Of a DNA stretch of 64,000 nt, positions 1-11,654 are shown in pieces. This DNA comes from Calonectria ilicicola (lineage: Eukaryota > Ascomycota > Sordariomycetes > Hypocreales > Nectriaceae), in assembly GCA_020809705.1 (NCBI GenBank), contig CP085831.1, forward strand, positions 5,332,001 through 5,396,000, in the 5' to 3' direction. Under the pieces are notes generated by a model. It had not been told where the DNA came from, did not search any database, and was given only the letters and a program-made list of their open reading frames with translations. Made by a program: the position numbers and the translations under genes. Each line of letters begins with the position of its first letter. Position 1 is the first letter of the stretch.

Positions 1-1097
1 AGGAATTAATGTTGATGACCTTTCGATTAATCCCCTTCTAGTATTAGTATCCTGCTGCACTGCAACTAATGATTCAGACGAGTCATTTTCTAAGTTGTAA
101 CCGCTCAAACTTCCTTGCACTGAACCGAACATGCGCACCATCCACTCCTCTGGATTTAGGTACGTGACAGGGCTTCGATCAGTGAATGCCGTATTTTCTG
201 GTGGATCTAAATCGAATTGGGGCTCATGAAGCCCATCGTTCGCACATAGTTGTGTTGCATTTACACTTGGTTCATCAGAGGATAAATCTTCTGGCGGTGA
301 TTCGGGTACATGAATAAGATAGTCCATGTGATCATGCTGTTCAGAGATCGCAGTTATGCGGTCTCCTTGACCCACAATCTGTTCGACGTGACTGCATATC
401 GTAGTGTTTCCATTTCTGGGATCCGAGTTTTCTGTAAGTCTTTGAGAGGCATTCAAGTCCATCACTGGCTGCTCTGAAATTTGAACCTCGGGTATTTTAT
501 CCACAGGTTCACCGTGAATGGGGCTCCTTGACCGTTCGTTGCTTTGGTCACCACCTGTCACTCCAGCAAGCCCTTGCAACTGTTGCAAATCGAGTGTTGC
601 GGAATATGCAGCAACTTGCTCAGTCTCAGCGCCACCCAGACTTGAATCGATGTTTCCTCCCTCATCTTGTAACCTCTCTGATACTTCCTTATCGAGTACC
701 TTTCCAGCTTCAGATCCAATGGCATTGAGGGAAACTGAAAGTTTTAGAACTTTTGATCGCAGTTGTAGCAGTTCTCTTCTCAGTTCCAGAGTCTCCTCTA
801 TCAGGGCTTTGTTTCGGTCGCTCTCAGACTGCACACTCGACTTTGAGCGCTCCTCTAATTCCTTAATGTACATAGATCTACGTTCACGGAATTGCCTTTG
901 TGACAAGCGATTCCGCATACGTCTAGTTAGAGTGAGTCACACACATTAGCACTCAGGAAGCTTAAGTACTATAAATTCTTTCGCATGCCAAACCCCTGTG
1001 GGGAGCATTACCTTCTTGTTACCGGGTCTAGACTGCCGCGATCATCCACATCGTGCTCCCCATCAGCCATAAGCTGTCTTTTACCTGCTCGTGGCAT
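1..1097 (-). CDS. bZIP transcription factor, 3' end cut by window edge
   Basis: Two exons are visible on the minus strand: 1097-1012, then a probable 89-nt intron (gtaatg donor, ctaactag acceptor), then 922 down to base 1, open throughout. The start of exon 2 encodes a fungal bZIP basic region (RRMRNRLSQRQFRERR), followed by a leucine-zipper-like coiled coil with heptad leucines (EELxLRRELLQLRSKVLKL). The rest is a long acidic, Ser/Gln-rich tail typical of activation regions. It should bind DNA as a dimer in the nucleus. The ATG at 1097 is the first in frame and lies just before the basic region. The C-terminus and any further exons are outside the window. Its place at the edge of a run of tailoring enzymes suggests a pathway regulator, which is inference only. 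Confidence 0.82.
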
Positions 1098-1819
1098 TGA
1101 AACCTGATAGGACAGTCTTTCGTCGAGCTCTAACAGGTGTCGGATGAGGCAATTTGGGGGAATCACTGCCCAATATGTTTCAGTAGCAGGAGGAGATCCT
1201 GGGTGAAAATTGGTACCAAGAAGGATCCTCTACCGAGGCTGCCCACCACAGATATTTAAACAACCCCGCAATAACTCAAGAGACCCCGCCCGCAATACTG
1301 CTCGGGACTGTCCATTTCCCCGGATTCCGTCCCCATGGGGATCGGTCAGGGTGATTGCCGCGACCAGGTGGCATCCTCGGCAAATCCGGCATGTTCCATT
1401 ATTTCAACCAAAGTACAAGTATCGAATATCTCATTAATACTTGCATTCAAGCATATTTTATTTTTCTGGGCATTCCATTATAGCACTATTGTGAACGAAC
1501 AGGCCCATCTTTCATCTGTGGGATTATGGGTTGGTGCTCGGCTCTTGGCGTTCATCGGAAGCAAGCTAGTAGAAATGCGGAGTCACGCGATCCTCGCACT
1601 GAAGCCTGCCAAGGCTAGCAAGCGGAGTAACGGCCTTATCAGCCGGGCCTGCCGGAAGCTGCCTACAACCTAAAATCATATACAAACATACAAATTTAAG
1701 ATATAACATGAGAAGATAAATACAGAGAGCTTCAAGAGCTCTCCAATGTACGCTCCTCCTTACGTAATAAAGCAACGGGTTATCCTGAATTACAGGATGT
1801 AAGTATCAATATGAAATTT
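1098..1819. other. intergenic, 0.7 kb
   Basis: This stretch lies between the bZIP start codon and the 3' end of the alcohol dehydrogenase. Only short overlapping reading frames without recognisable domains are present. It must hold the bZIP promoter, but I see no distinctive site. Confidence 0.5.
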
Positions 1820-3208
1820 TCAAAATAGATCAAGTACGACTCTTCCACTCAACTTGCCAGCATGCATCTCCTCAAATACCTCATTCAAATTTTCCATTTT
1901 TTTCACTTGAAGATGTGTTTTGATAATGCCCCTAGCAGCAAATTCAAGGACTTCGATGGCTTCATGCTGATTCCCTACCGTAGACCCAACAATAGTCTGC
2001 TGCTGAGTTATCAACGAGGCCGGGTTAGCCCCGGCGATCGGCACGAGGTCACCCTCTGTCATGCCAACGCAAACAACTGTGCCACTAAAACGTAAAAAAG
2101 CTACAGATTGCGCGTAAGCACTATTTGATGCAGCGCAAACGATAACAGCATGCGCACCGAGGCCATCAGTCAGTGCCTTGATGTGGGCTGTCATATCAGA
2201 GTCATTAGAGAACTGTGTGGTAGGGATAAAGTGCTCCACCCCAGACTCTCTGGCAAGATCAGCTTTGTTGCTGTTATCGATACCAATGATGCGCAGTCCT
2301 AGAGCTCTTGATCCTATTTGGCAAGCCAAATGACCTAACCCGCCTCCAGCCCCCATGATAACGACCCAGTTACCAGGTTTGGCTTTGCTGCGAAGCAAGG
2401 CTGAGTACACTGTTACACCAGCACAGAGAAGTGGAGCTGCATTGGCCGACTCTAGTCCCTCGGGAATAGGTGTAACATAGGCTGCTGGCCCAAGCACGTA
2501 TTGCTGAAAGGTGCCCGGCGTATAATAACCTGAAATCTTCATGTTGAAACAGACACCGTCTAGTCTGACAAGGCAGGGAGCTAGTCGGGCAGAGAGATAT
2601 TAGTCTTGGCTGTTCAAGGCACCAAACAAAAGGACTGACAGAGGCTATTTGAAACGGCCAGCACCTCAAGGGATAGTTGATGTGAATGAACCAAAGAAGT
2701 TAAGAGAGGGCATACCACATCTACCACATGCACTGGCAACCCATTTAACCCCGACACGATCGCCTATCTTGACGCCGGTAGTCTCTGCGCCGGGCCCTAG
2801 CTTCACAACGTGGCCAACTCCTTCATGGCCTCCAACTTGGCCTTCAAGCACAGGAGTCGGAAGGACCTTCCACTGGGATATCATTCAGTTGACATTCGAC
2901 CCCCAAGGGCTGAAATGACGAAATGCAAAGGAGGGCAAGAAAATGGCTTACGTACCCCATTCGTCATCACAGCATAGTCGGAATGACATACACCTGAGTG
3001 GGTTCTAAGTGTCGATTGCCTAGTGTTAATAGAGATTTTCTAGACCTGAATAATAAGACCTAGAGGACATATCATACAGGTTGATAAGCACTTCTCCCGG
3101 TCCAGGCTCCGGTGTATCGAGTAGAACAACCTTGGTTGACAGCGTGCCGGGCTTATCGTAAACAACAGCCTTGTGTTGCTTCGGAACTACAGGGAGTGTA
3201 AGGGCCAT
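1820..3208 (-). CDS. zinc-dependent alcohol dehydrogenase (medium-chain, ADH1-like)
   Basis: Four exons on the minus strand, 3208-3078, 3004-2956, 2872-2716 and 2580-1820, give 365 residues, the usual family length. The protein should oxidise an alcohol or reduce an aldehyde with NAD(P) in the cytosol. The spliced sequence restores the catalytic-zinc motifs GVCHSD and GHEGVG, and the structural-zinc cysteines CGRCGAPC with a fourth Cys in DGVC. A Rossmann turn GAGGGLGHLA follows. Exon 1 ends inside the VLINL strand, and exon 2 begins THSGVCHSD; this join fits the family far better than read-through. The gene is divergent from the SDR gene at 3767 with 558 bp between start codons. The true substrate is unknown; a role in a nearby biosynthetic pathway is inference. 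Confidence 0.93.
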
Positions 3209-3766
3209 TGCGGTTTATTTTATAAAAGAAGTTTTCAAATTGACAGATGAACTTTTACACCACGAGAATGCAAGGACCTTATAATACCGCACGCGAGGGG
3301 TCTGAATCTCGGTACACAAGAGGATTGATTTGGTGTCATCATGTCCAACGCGACAATGCGGAGTCGCGGATTTTAGAAGGTAATTTTACTTGCTCAAGAG
3401 CTATGAAATTGACAAAAAGTTGCGTGGGTCAGCAGAACAGCTGGACGCAATCGATATCAGCGCCCGTATGAGTCTTGGCTATGTCATGGTGGACTACGTA
3501 ACCAGGGATGACTAATCGCTCTGCTTTGCTGTGTCATAATAAGGTGACTGTTCATTCATGCAAACACTCTTCATCAGCAGAGAAGAGCAATTGGGCTTGT
3601 TGGTTTACTTAGTGGGAGAGAAAATATCTTCATAAAGCCATATTTGTCACGCTTTCAGTACCAACAACTCAGCAAGCGCCCAAGACCAAATCAAATTAAT
3701 CACTGTATCATCCCCAAGCATTCGGCGACTTTCTGTCTTTCGCTTTCACATTTAGCTACCAAAATC
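3209..3766. promoter_or_regulatory. divergent ADH/SDR promoter
   Basis: The 558 bp separate two start codons pointing outward. Two bZIP-like cores sit close together: TACGTAA around 3495-3501 and TGACTAA at 3509-3515. These resemble Yap/AP-1-type sites, and a bZIP gene lies at 1-1097. Shared control of the two dehydrogenases is plausible but inferred from position. Confidence 0.4.
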
Positions 3767-4597
3767 ATGACCGAATGGCTCGGAAATAAAACCATTGTCA
3801 TCACTGGTGGCAGCTCCGGCATGGGCCATGCGGCCGCAACGAAGCTACTAGAAGTTGGAGCCACGGTGCACATTATCGACATACAACCTCTTGCAGCAGA
3901 GCATGCGGCGTATCCAAAATCTGGAAAGCTCTACACCCATATCCCAGTAGATCTAGGCTCTCGCGAACAGGTGCACAAAGCCTTCCAGGATATTTACCGG
4001 GTCAGCCCTGACGTCTATGGAATTGTCAACACGGCTGGCTCCGCCCCAGCCGATGACAAAGGACGGATGATCGAAAGCGATGAGGTCTACCACAAGACCT
4101 TTTCTACCAACACGTTGGGATGCTACCATGCTACTACTGAGTTTCTTTCTCACGTCCGGGACCGCAATCAGCCGGCCGCCGCAGATGAGGCAATCAACGA
4201 GACCAAGTACAATATTGTCACTGTTGGTTCCAGTGCGGCACTTGTCGGTTTCCCACAGTGTTGTGTCTATACTGGGGCAAAGCATGCTGTGCTAGGTTTC
4301 ACTCGCACTTGGGCCATCGATTGGGCTCCCTACGGTGTGCGGTCGAATATGGTTGCACCAGGTGCAACCGACACTCCTCTAGCTCGGGTACAGATGGCTG
4401 GTAATAATGATGAATTTAATGATAGCGTCTATGGAAAACAGGATAGGGGAGATATCATGGACTTTGCTCGTCTCAAGGTGCCTCTTAAACGGTGGGGCAC
4501 CGCGAACGAGCTGGCCGATGCAATTATCTTTCTGCTGGGCGAGAAATCATCTTTCATTACTGGCCAGGTTTTACCTGTTAATGGCGGTTGGCCTTGA
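3767..4597 (+). CDS. short-chain dehydrogenase/reductase (SDR)
   Basis: A single exon of 276 residues, normal for a classical SDR. The start chosen is the first ATG, directly before the beta-1 strand (MTEWLGNKTIVITGG); in-frame sequence further upstream has no ATG. The nucleotide-binding motif TGGSSGMG is near residues 14-21, NTAGSAPAD takes the place of the usual NNAG, and the catalytic YTGAKHA gives the Tyr-x3-Lys pair with a Ser about 13 residues before it. The C-terminus GQVLPVNGGWP is the family end. It should oxidise or reduce a carbonyl or hydroxyl on a small molecule. Hydroxysteroid-dehydrogenase-like relatives are common in fungal clusters. It is divergent from the zinc ADH. Confidence 0.93.
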   Translation: MTEWLGNKTIVITGGSSGMGHAAATKLLEVGATVHIIDIQPLAAEHAAYPKSGKLYTHIPVDLGSREQVHKAFQDIYRVSPDVYGIVNTAGSAPADDKGRMIESDEVYHKTFSTNTLGCYHATTEFLSHVRDRNQPAAADEAINETKYNIVTVGSSAALVGFPQCCVYTGAKHAVLGFTRTWAIDWAPYGVRSNMVAPGATDTPLARVQMAGNNDEFNDSVYGKQDRGDIMDFARLKVPLKRWGTANELADAIIFLLGEKSSFITGQVLPVNGGWP

Positions 4598-6300
4598 GAT
4601 TAATAAGACATTGTACGCCCTTCAATTATATCTAAGTTCGTACTAACGACAGAATGGATATTCGTCGATTGTTTATTTAAAGAACCTTGTTAACCACATT
4701 TGATGCATGAACCACGCAGTAACCGAAATCTCATAACACGCAACACTCTCAAGCTTTGGAAACAAGTTGCATAGTAAAGGTAAAAATAGATAAAATCTTG
4801 AAATATTCTTTCTCAAATTTTCTCATATTTTAACGTCTGAGACTTTAAACAAGTGAGGTCAATAGCTGGAGTGTTTCTCAGTGATCCGAAATATCCTAGT
4901 CAGAGCCCACTTGGTCTAAATAAAAATGTTCCGCGGGAAGGAAAGATTTTGAGATGATCTTTCGACCCACGCTTCATTCAAGCAGAATTATTAGCCTACG
5001 TGTTATCTAGATAGGTATATTCAATTGCAGCAGAACTATGGGTCGCCTCCCCACTTGACCCACGGGATATGTGACTTCGGAAGAGGGGCCCACCGCTATT
5101 TGACCAAATTTTTCACTCCCATTGTTTTTCTGAATTTACGGATTGAATACTGTCTTATTAGCGACTTTTTCCATGTCATAATTGTGCAATCTCTCTTTTG
5201 CAGGCTATCCATTACTCCCAGAAGGCGATTCGGACTAGAGGGACCGCCATTCAAGTTGATGCATGTACCTTGGTTGTCGAAAAGTTCACTTAGACTAGCT
5301 AGATCCATTTCAGTCTTGATATGCCTTCCAGCCAGGCTATGTTGTTCGTAGTTCGTCTAATAACCCTCATTTGGTATAGTAGGAGCGTTCCTGAGTTGCC
5401 CGCGTATCACAATTAGCCACGTCTTGCATGTGGGTTTTATTGCTCCCACCCTACTTTTCCAATTATGGAGCCGATCTAGCTACTTGCAGTGAGGAGTAGG
5501 CGGTCAGTTTTTTCGTGCATGAATTGCTCTTGTCTGCATGAACGTGTGAAAGTGTGATATTGGCAGTGGTATTGGCGGTGCCATCGGCAGTGATATTAAT
5601 AGCACACTGGATTCACCCAGAATAGCAAGATAATGTAAGACAGCACTAATATGTTGCAATTGTACCTCGGTTCATACATGATAGGCTAGGAATTTCAACC
5701 AGATGTACCAATGCTACTTCAAGTTCCAAATAGGAATTGGCCGATGAAGGAGGATTCACTAAGCATAATCGACCCATATTCTAGCCGTGAAACGTATGGT
5801 GGACTTTTTTTTACCATGCGATCGCTGGGTCCTGCATTATAACTGGGCATTTGCAGATCAACTAACCAACATTTTTGGATCAGCGTTCGTGTGAACAGTT
5901 GGGGGTTGCACAAACGAGGCATTATTTGTTCTGTTACCCGATGAGGCGGCCTGGTTACGTATTCAACTCGTATCATAAAGTCGATGTCATCTGTTTTTGG
6001 AATTATTCGACACTGCTGAGTGAGATAAGACAAACCTCTATAACAGGCAATTTTTGGAACTGCATCGCATCCTGAATTCTGGTCAACCAAGCCACACAGG
6101 TTTGGTACCTCCATAAACAGCAATTTTCAGCTTTAATCAGCAAGCTTTTCATCATAAAACATTCCCGCTTTATCAATACCATCACAAGGGTCTCGTCACT
6201 GGACGGGCCATCCACGACATCCTGAAGAAAATAATCTCATAAACTGACTGCAGTTTCTCAAGCTATCTTCATTCCATTCACAAATTTGTCCACAGAGAAT
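4598..6300. other. intergenic, 1.7 kb
   Basis: No convincing gene. Open frames on the minus strand around 5719-6215 have no recognisable domain and overlap each other in several frames. A short run of GGCAGTG/GGCGGTG repeats lies near 5562-5595. The 3' part must include the UbiA promoter. Confidence 0.45.
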
Positions 6301-7497
6301 ATGAGACAGATGCGCAATTGCCTCGGGCTGCTTAGATATGGCAGCCAATTTAGTCCAACCATACCCCGCTCGACAAAGGCTTTGGCGACACATTTAAAGC
6401 CGCGATATCGAAGTCTTGAACAAGCTAGTATTGGTATACGATACAATGGTACGCAGTCGTTACCCGAACAAATAGCAGGAAACGATAATCCCAAGACGAA
6501 ATCAGACTGGACACCTCCCGCAACAGGGATACTCGCCAAGCTTCCACCATCATGGGTTCCCTATGCGGAGCTGTCCAGACTTGACAGGCCAGGTGGACTT
6601 TATGTTTTCTACATGGCGTATCTGACAGGTCTGAGTTACGCCGCCTGTTGTTCCGGCCACGCGGTTTCTCCCACCATGCTGGCTAGCACTGCGGGAGTCC
6701 TATTGGTGTACAACGTCTTTCTGAGAGGCGCCGCATGCACGGCAAATGATATTCTGGATTGCGAGTATGATAGACAGGTCGAGAGATGCCGAAACCGGCC
6801 AATGGTACGCGGAGCAGTCACCCCAGCCCAAGGATGGACCTGGTATGTAGCACAGAGTGTCGGCGCTGCGGCTACTATTACTGCTGGACTCCCAGACTCG
6901 GCCCTTGCCTTCGCCTACGCCATTCCCATACAGTTTCTCGTCAGTGTTTATCCTTTCGCGAAACGATATACGGATTTCCCGCAACTAATACTCAGCGTAC
7001 CGATCGCTGGGGGAGCCTTAATGGCCACTGCTTCTGTGGGTTTAAACCCCTTTCAAACGGAGATTCCCGAGCTTGCCGGAGCGATCGCTGGGCTTTTCAT
7101 GTATCACTACTTTTGGACCACTATTTACGACTATGTCAGTGCATGCCGGGACACTGTTGATGACATCAAGGCCGGAGTCCGCGGCATGGCGGTTAGATAT
7201 CAAAACACGGCACTTTTCATATCTACCCTCGGAGCCGCACAGGTCGGTTGCTTGGCAGTAACGGGTATACTGGCAGGGTTCTCACCCGTTTTCTTCATCG
7301 GCGCCGTGGGAGGCAATGCATTCTGGTTAGCTGCCATGGCCAAGACAGTGAATCGTTCCAAGCCAGATATTTGCACTTGGTGGTATTCTTGGGGAGGCCT
7401 GATTGTATGTGGCACAACTGCCTTGTCACTTTTGGCAGAATACTTTTCCCAAGCGTCGGGGGATGAAAAAGGCGAAACTCTTCTTGTACTAGCATGA
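6301..7497 (+). CDS. UbiA-family prenyltransferase
   Basis: A single exon of 398 residues from the ATG at 6301. UbiA enzymes are integral membrane proteins that transfer a polyprenyl diphosphate to an aromatic or other acceptor. The first Asp-rich motif is NDILDCEYD within an LRGAACTANDxxD context, followed by RQVERCRNRPMVRGAV, which is characteristic. The second Asp-rich region is DYVSACRDTVDDIKAGV. Several hydrophobic segments fit the usual eight or so helices. The N-terminal 60 residues are basic and poor in acidic residues, so a mitochondrial presequence as in COQ2 is possible. The RGAACTxND...RCRxRPxxRGAV wording also fits prenyltransferases of fungal meroterpenoid pathways. Neighbouring ADH, SDR and PRISE genes favour secondary metabolism, but a COQ2 paralogue cannot be excluded. 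Confidence 0.9.
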   Translation: MRQMRNCLGLLRYGSQFSPTIPRSTKALATHLKPRYRSLEQASIGIRYNGTQSLPEQIAGNDNPKTKSDWTPPATGILAKLPPSWVPYAELSRLDRPGGLYVFYMAYLTGLSYAACCSGHAVSPTMLASTAGVLLVYNVFLRGAACTANDILDCEYDRQVERCRNRPMVRGAVTPAQGWTWYVAQSVGAAATITAGLPDSALAFAYAIPIQFLVSVYPFAKRYTDFPQLILSVPIAGGALMATASVGLNPFQTEIPELAGAIAGLFMYHYFWTTIYDYVSACRDTVDDIKAGVRGMAVRYQNTALFISTLGAAQVGCLAVTGILAGFSPVFFIGAVGGNAFWLAAMAKTVNRSKPDICTWWYSWGGLIVCGTTALSLLAEYFSQASGDEKGETLLVLA

Positions 7498-7666
7498 TTG
7501 CCATTGTTATCAAGGTCATTAAACATTTTTAAGTATACGGGATTGTCTAGTACCTAGTCTCTCCAGTTTAATTTCTTATTTTAAATTAACATTTCTTCTT
7601 CAAAACTCGGCCATTTGCTATCATTCGTGACACCTTACACCCTATTAGCCCCGCATTTTGAACGCT

Positions 7667-7777
7667 ACCCGGTGGGCTGAGTAACTAGCTCGTAAGCTGG
7701 GCAAAATAAGCCCCTACCTCTTCTATTGGAGAGATGGTTTTAAAATCTATAATTATATTAAATATATATTCTACTTT
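7667..7777 (+). repeat. left terminal inverted repeat
   Basis: This is the inverted partner of 10120-10240. The outer 11 bases agree. A middle part differs in length by about 10 bases. The inner block through GGTTTTAAAATCTATAATT then matches again apart from transitions. Confidence 0.78.
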
Positions 7778-7850
7778 TTTATTATTATAATAATAATTTA
7801 ATATTTAATTATAATTAAAATTTTTATAATTAAATATAAATAATTAAATA

Positions 7851-7996
7851 TTATTTTTATTATTAATAAAATTATTCTTTTTATTATTAATAAAATTATT
7901 ATTTTTATTATTAATAAAATTATTCTTTTTATTATTAATAAAATTATTCTTTTTATTATTAATAAAATTATTATTTTTATTATTAATAAAATTATT
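7851..7996. repeat. tandem array of about six 24-bp AT-only units
   Basis: The unit reads about ATTMTTTTTATTATTAATAAAATT with M being C or A. It repeats roughly six times head to tail inside the degraded transposon. The few remaining C bases fall at one fixed position of the unit. Confidence 0.7.
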
Positions 7997-10119
7997 ATTT
8001 ATAATATTAATAAATTATAAAAAATTAATATATAATTTTTAAATTTTTATATTTATAAAAATAATGATTTTAATATTATTAATATTATTATTATTTTTAT
8101 TAAAATAATATATAATAATAAAATTTAATTTTAAATTAATAAATATATTTAAAATATTATTTTTATTATAAATATTTATTTTTTAATTTTTAATATTATT
8201 ATAATAATAATAATAATATTATTTAATAATATTTATAATACCTTTTACTTTATAATTTTAAAAAATTAATTAAGTATTATTATTAAATTTATTAATAATA
8301 ATTATTTTTTTTATTATTAATTTTAAATTATAATTATTAAATATATTAAATAATCTTAACTTTTTTTAAAATTAATATATATTAATATAATTCTTTTATA
8401 ACCTTTAAAATACTATAGCTATAAAGGAAGATATTAAAAGCTATATTTTATATTTATTATTATTTTTATTATTATAATTAATTAAAATTATTCTTTTAAA
8501 AATAACTTTTTAAATAATATTCTTCTTAAGGTTTTTATAAGCTTTAATAATTGTTATTAAATATATTTCTTTTATAATATAAATATTATTATTAATTTTT
8601 ATATATTATTATATATATATATATATTAAGCTTATATAATAATCTACTCTTTTTATTATTAGATTATCTTTTTATATATTAATTAGATTATAATAATTAG
8701 ATTAAAAGTAATTTAAGTATATTTAATAATAACTTTTATTAGGCTTTTTAATATATTAAATTACTTTATAATATTATAAGCTTTAAACAATTTTTTAATT
8801 TTTCTAAATAATATTATATACTTTTTTAATAATTAAAGAAATAATAGTTTTATAAGATTTTTAATATCTTATTATAATAAACTTAATATAACTTTAAAAG
8901 TAAATAACTATAAACCTACTTTCTTAAAGTTTATATATATATAATATACTTTAAATATTATTTTCTTTAATAAATTCTATTATTAAAGAAAAATAAAATA
9001 AAATAATATTAAAAATATAATAATATTATATAAAATTAAGATTTTTATAAATAAAAAAATTATTTATTAAAAATATATTTAATACGTTAAATTTTTTTTT
9101 AAATTATAAACTTTTAAATTTAATTTTCTTTTTTAATATAAATATTATATTTAAATTATTTTTTAATTATATAATTATTAAAGTTATTACTTAAAATAAA
9201 AAAATAATAATTAAAATAATATAATTATTATAAGATTTAATAATTACTATTAAAATTAAATATTATTATAATAAAGATAATATTTTTATTAATATTAATT
9301 ATTATATATTTTTTAAAAATAATTTTTATTAAAAAAATAAAAAAAGAAGAAATTAATCTTTTAATAATATTAATTATATTTATAAAAATTAATAACTTTT
9401 TATTATTTAATTAAAAAATTATAAATTAAAAAAAAATTTTTATATAAATTAAAAAAAATTTTAAATTATTATTTATTTAATTTAATTATAATAATATTTT
9501 ATTAAAATTCTAAAAATTAATTATTATAATTAAAACTTTTATTATAATAGCTTTTAATTTTATAAATTAATAATTTAAATAAAAAAAATTATATTTAATT
9601 ATAATTCTTATAATCTTTTTAATTTTAAAAATTTTAAATTAAAATTTAAAATATCTTTTTTTAAAATAAATAATTTAAAATTTTAAAATTAATATTTTTA
9701 AATTATTTAAATAATATTTTTTAAAAAATTAATATAATTATATAAATAAATTTTAATTATAATAAATATACTTTTTTTAATATTATAAATATAAATAATA
9801 ATAATTTATTTTTTTTTATTAATAAAAATAATTTATTTTTTAATTTTTAATAAAAAAATATATTTTTTAATAAAAAATATAATAATATAATATATAATAA
9901 TTATTTTTATTATTATAAATAATTAAAATAATATAAAATTTTTTTAAATTATTTATATAATATTTTTATTTAATAAAAATATATAAATTATATTTATTAT
10001 AATTATATATAATTTAATTAAAATTTAAAATATATTAAATTTATATATAAAATTAATAATATTTAAAATTTAAAATAATTTAAATAAAAAATAAAAAAAT
10101 TATAAATAAATTATAATAT

Positions 10120-10240
10120 AAAAATAGAATACATATTTAATACAATTATAGATTTTAAAACCACCTCTCCGATAGGAGAGGTGGGGGCCTTTAGAGCCCA
10201 GTGAGCCTGCGAGCGCCGCTGCTTAGTCAACCCACCGGGT
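10120..10240 (-). repeat. right terminal inverted repeat with internal hairpin
   Basis: Inverted copy of the left end, better preserved in GC. It contains a perfect 10-bp hairpin at 10161-10184 (CCACCTCTCC, 4-base loop, GGAGAGGTGG). In the left copy the same hairpin is broken by transitions, so this copy is closer to the original sequence. Confidence 0.78.
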
Positions 10241-10242
10241 AG

Positions 10243-11654
10243 TCCTTAACGATTTTAAATGAAAATTAATATGTAAATTTTCTAATTCATCATTTCAATC
10301 GGCAAGTGCTTTAAATGAATGTTTTCCAAAAAGAATTATAATAAGATCCATTCAGTGATTTCAAGATATTGCTAATTGTAATCGATATCTCAAACATGCA
10401 GATGACAACTACCTTATAAAAGTGGATAACGGAGCCAAAGACTTCAATTTATACTGCCTTCCTTGCATGGCACCGAAATCCCGCGGGTTACGGTTCGGAG
10501 TTTGGAATTTTCGGACTTGGCTAAGACCGAACATTTCGCTAACTTTCCACGCTCCCCCACATATCTTATGCATGCTCCCACACGCACCATGGCCGGATCT
10601 CCTAGTCTAGTTTCATTATGCCCGTGCTGGGCTCCACATGTGAAGTTCACTGTTCTGGGTTCTGGATATCTGCAGAATGCCCACAGCAGTAAGCCCTTGT
10701 TGTTTCTATTCGGTTTAAGCATCTCCATCAGAAAACTTTCATTACTGATGCAAAGAAAGCAAAGCCTTGAGAGCTAGTCTGCCACTCTATGAAGTCAGGG
10801 ACATCTTTGTGGTTGCAAATGGCGGAAGCAGGTGTGGAGCCGGCATCCACCATATACGATGTTTAAAACGGGACCGTACTTCTAATCTCAAGTCCGGGTT
10901 GGCCAACCTGTCGCAGGTAAAACCATTATTATTCGGGCCTTCGTCTTTTTGTGGATACGGTTGGCTGGGGCCATTTATTAAACTCAATCACAGGTTGAGT
11001 ATCCCAAGTTGATTCGTCGGATCCTGCCAAGGATCTACATCTCACGGGCCGAGAGGCGGGAGGTTAATGTGACAACCAAGCCTATTCCGGCACGAAAGTC
11101 CCAGCGGATATACGGATGAATAAGGGCCAGGTTCACACGGCATCTAAACGGACAAATTTGAGTTGAGCTCACGATGTTCGTTAATGCTTACCTTGGAAGG
11201 AAGTAGTTTAGCTGAGGGCCTTTGCAATCATTGAACAAAAGCGACTCGTTATGAACCTATAAGCTTTTTTATCTCATGTCCGTTGGAATTGCTTCACATC
11301 ATTCATACTCGTAGAAGATTGGAGACCCGATCTTATCGCGATACACGCTCCACGAGTCGCAGAGGCAAGTCATTAGTCACACACGACGCTCAGATCATAA
11401 TCTTGGCATTTTACATCCATAGACCAGATCACCACGACATTGTGCGTGATTTAAAAGCCACAGACGCTTGGCATACAGTTATCCAAATTAGGAATCTTTA
11501 CGTCATAAAGGAGCTTTTGTTCAGCTATTTAATCACCGTTCAATTCACTCCTTCTTGCATCTACTCCAATAACCAACATCATCTCATCTCTATTTCACAT
11601 AAATTCCATCATTCACCATCTTCTTACGAAGGCTCTTTCCAATTCATCTTCAAA
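10243..11654. other. intergenic, 1.4 kb
   Basis: Normal base composition returns at the transposon edge. Short frames near 10422-11012 overlap on both strands and show no domain. The in-frame stretch upstream of 11655 has no ATG near the conserved protein start and is read as promoter and 5' leader of the PRISE gene. Confidence 0.45.

Larger units (their letters stand above)
7667..10240. mobile_element. RIP-degraded TIR DNA transposon, about 2.6 kb
   Basis: Both ends match in inverted orientation: the left begins TACCCGGTGGG and the right ends CCCACCGGGTA. The outer TA on each side fits a TA target duplication, as in Tc1/mariner-type elements. Inside, about 7790-10110 is almost pure A and T, with no coding frame of any length, as expected after heavy RIP (C to T on both strands). 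Most differences between the two ends are transitions in the same direction. No transposase remnant can be read. The element sits between the UbiA and PRISE genes. Confidence 0.8.

Noticed and set aside
518..949. Plus-strand frame of 143 codons over the bZIP gene
   Set aside because: It is antisense to a clear bZIP exon and its Ser/Cys/Leu-rich translation is the shadow of that frame.
5719..6215. Overlapping minus-strand frames upstream of the UbiA gene
   Set aside because: No domain, no splice pattern that joins them into one protein, and several frames are open at once.
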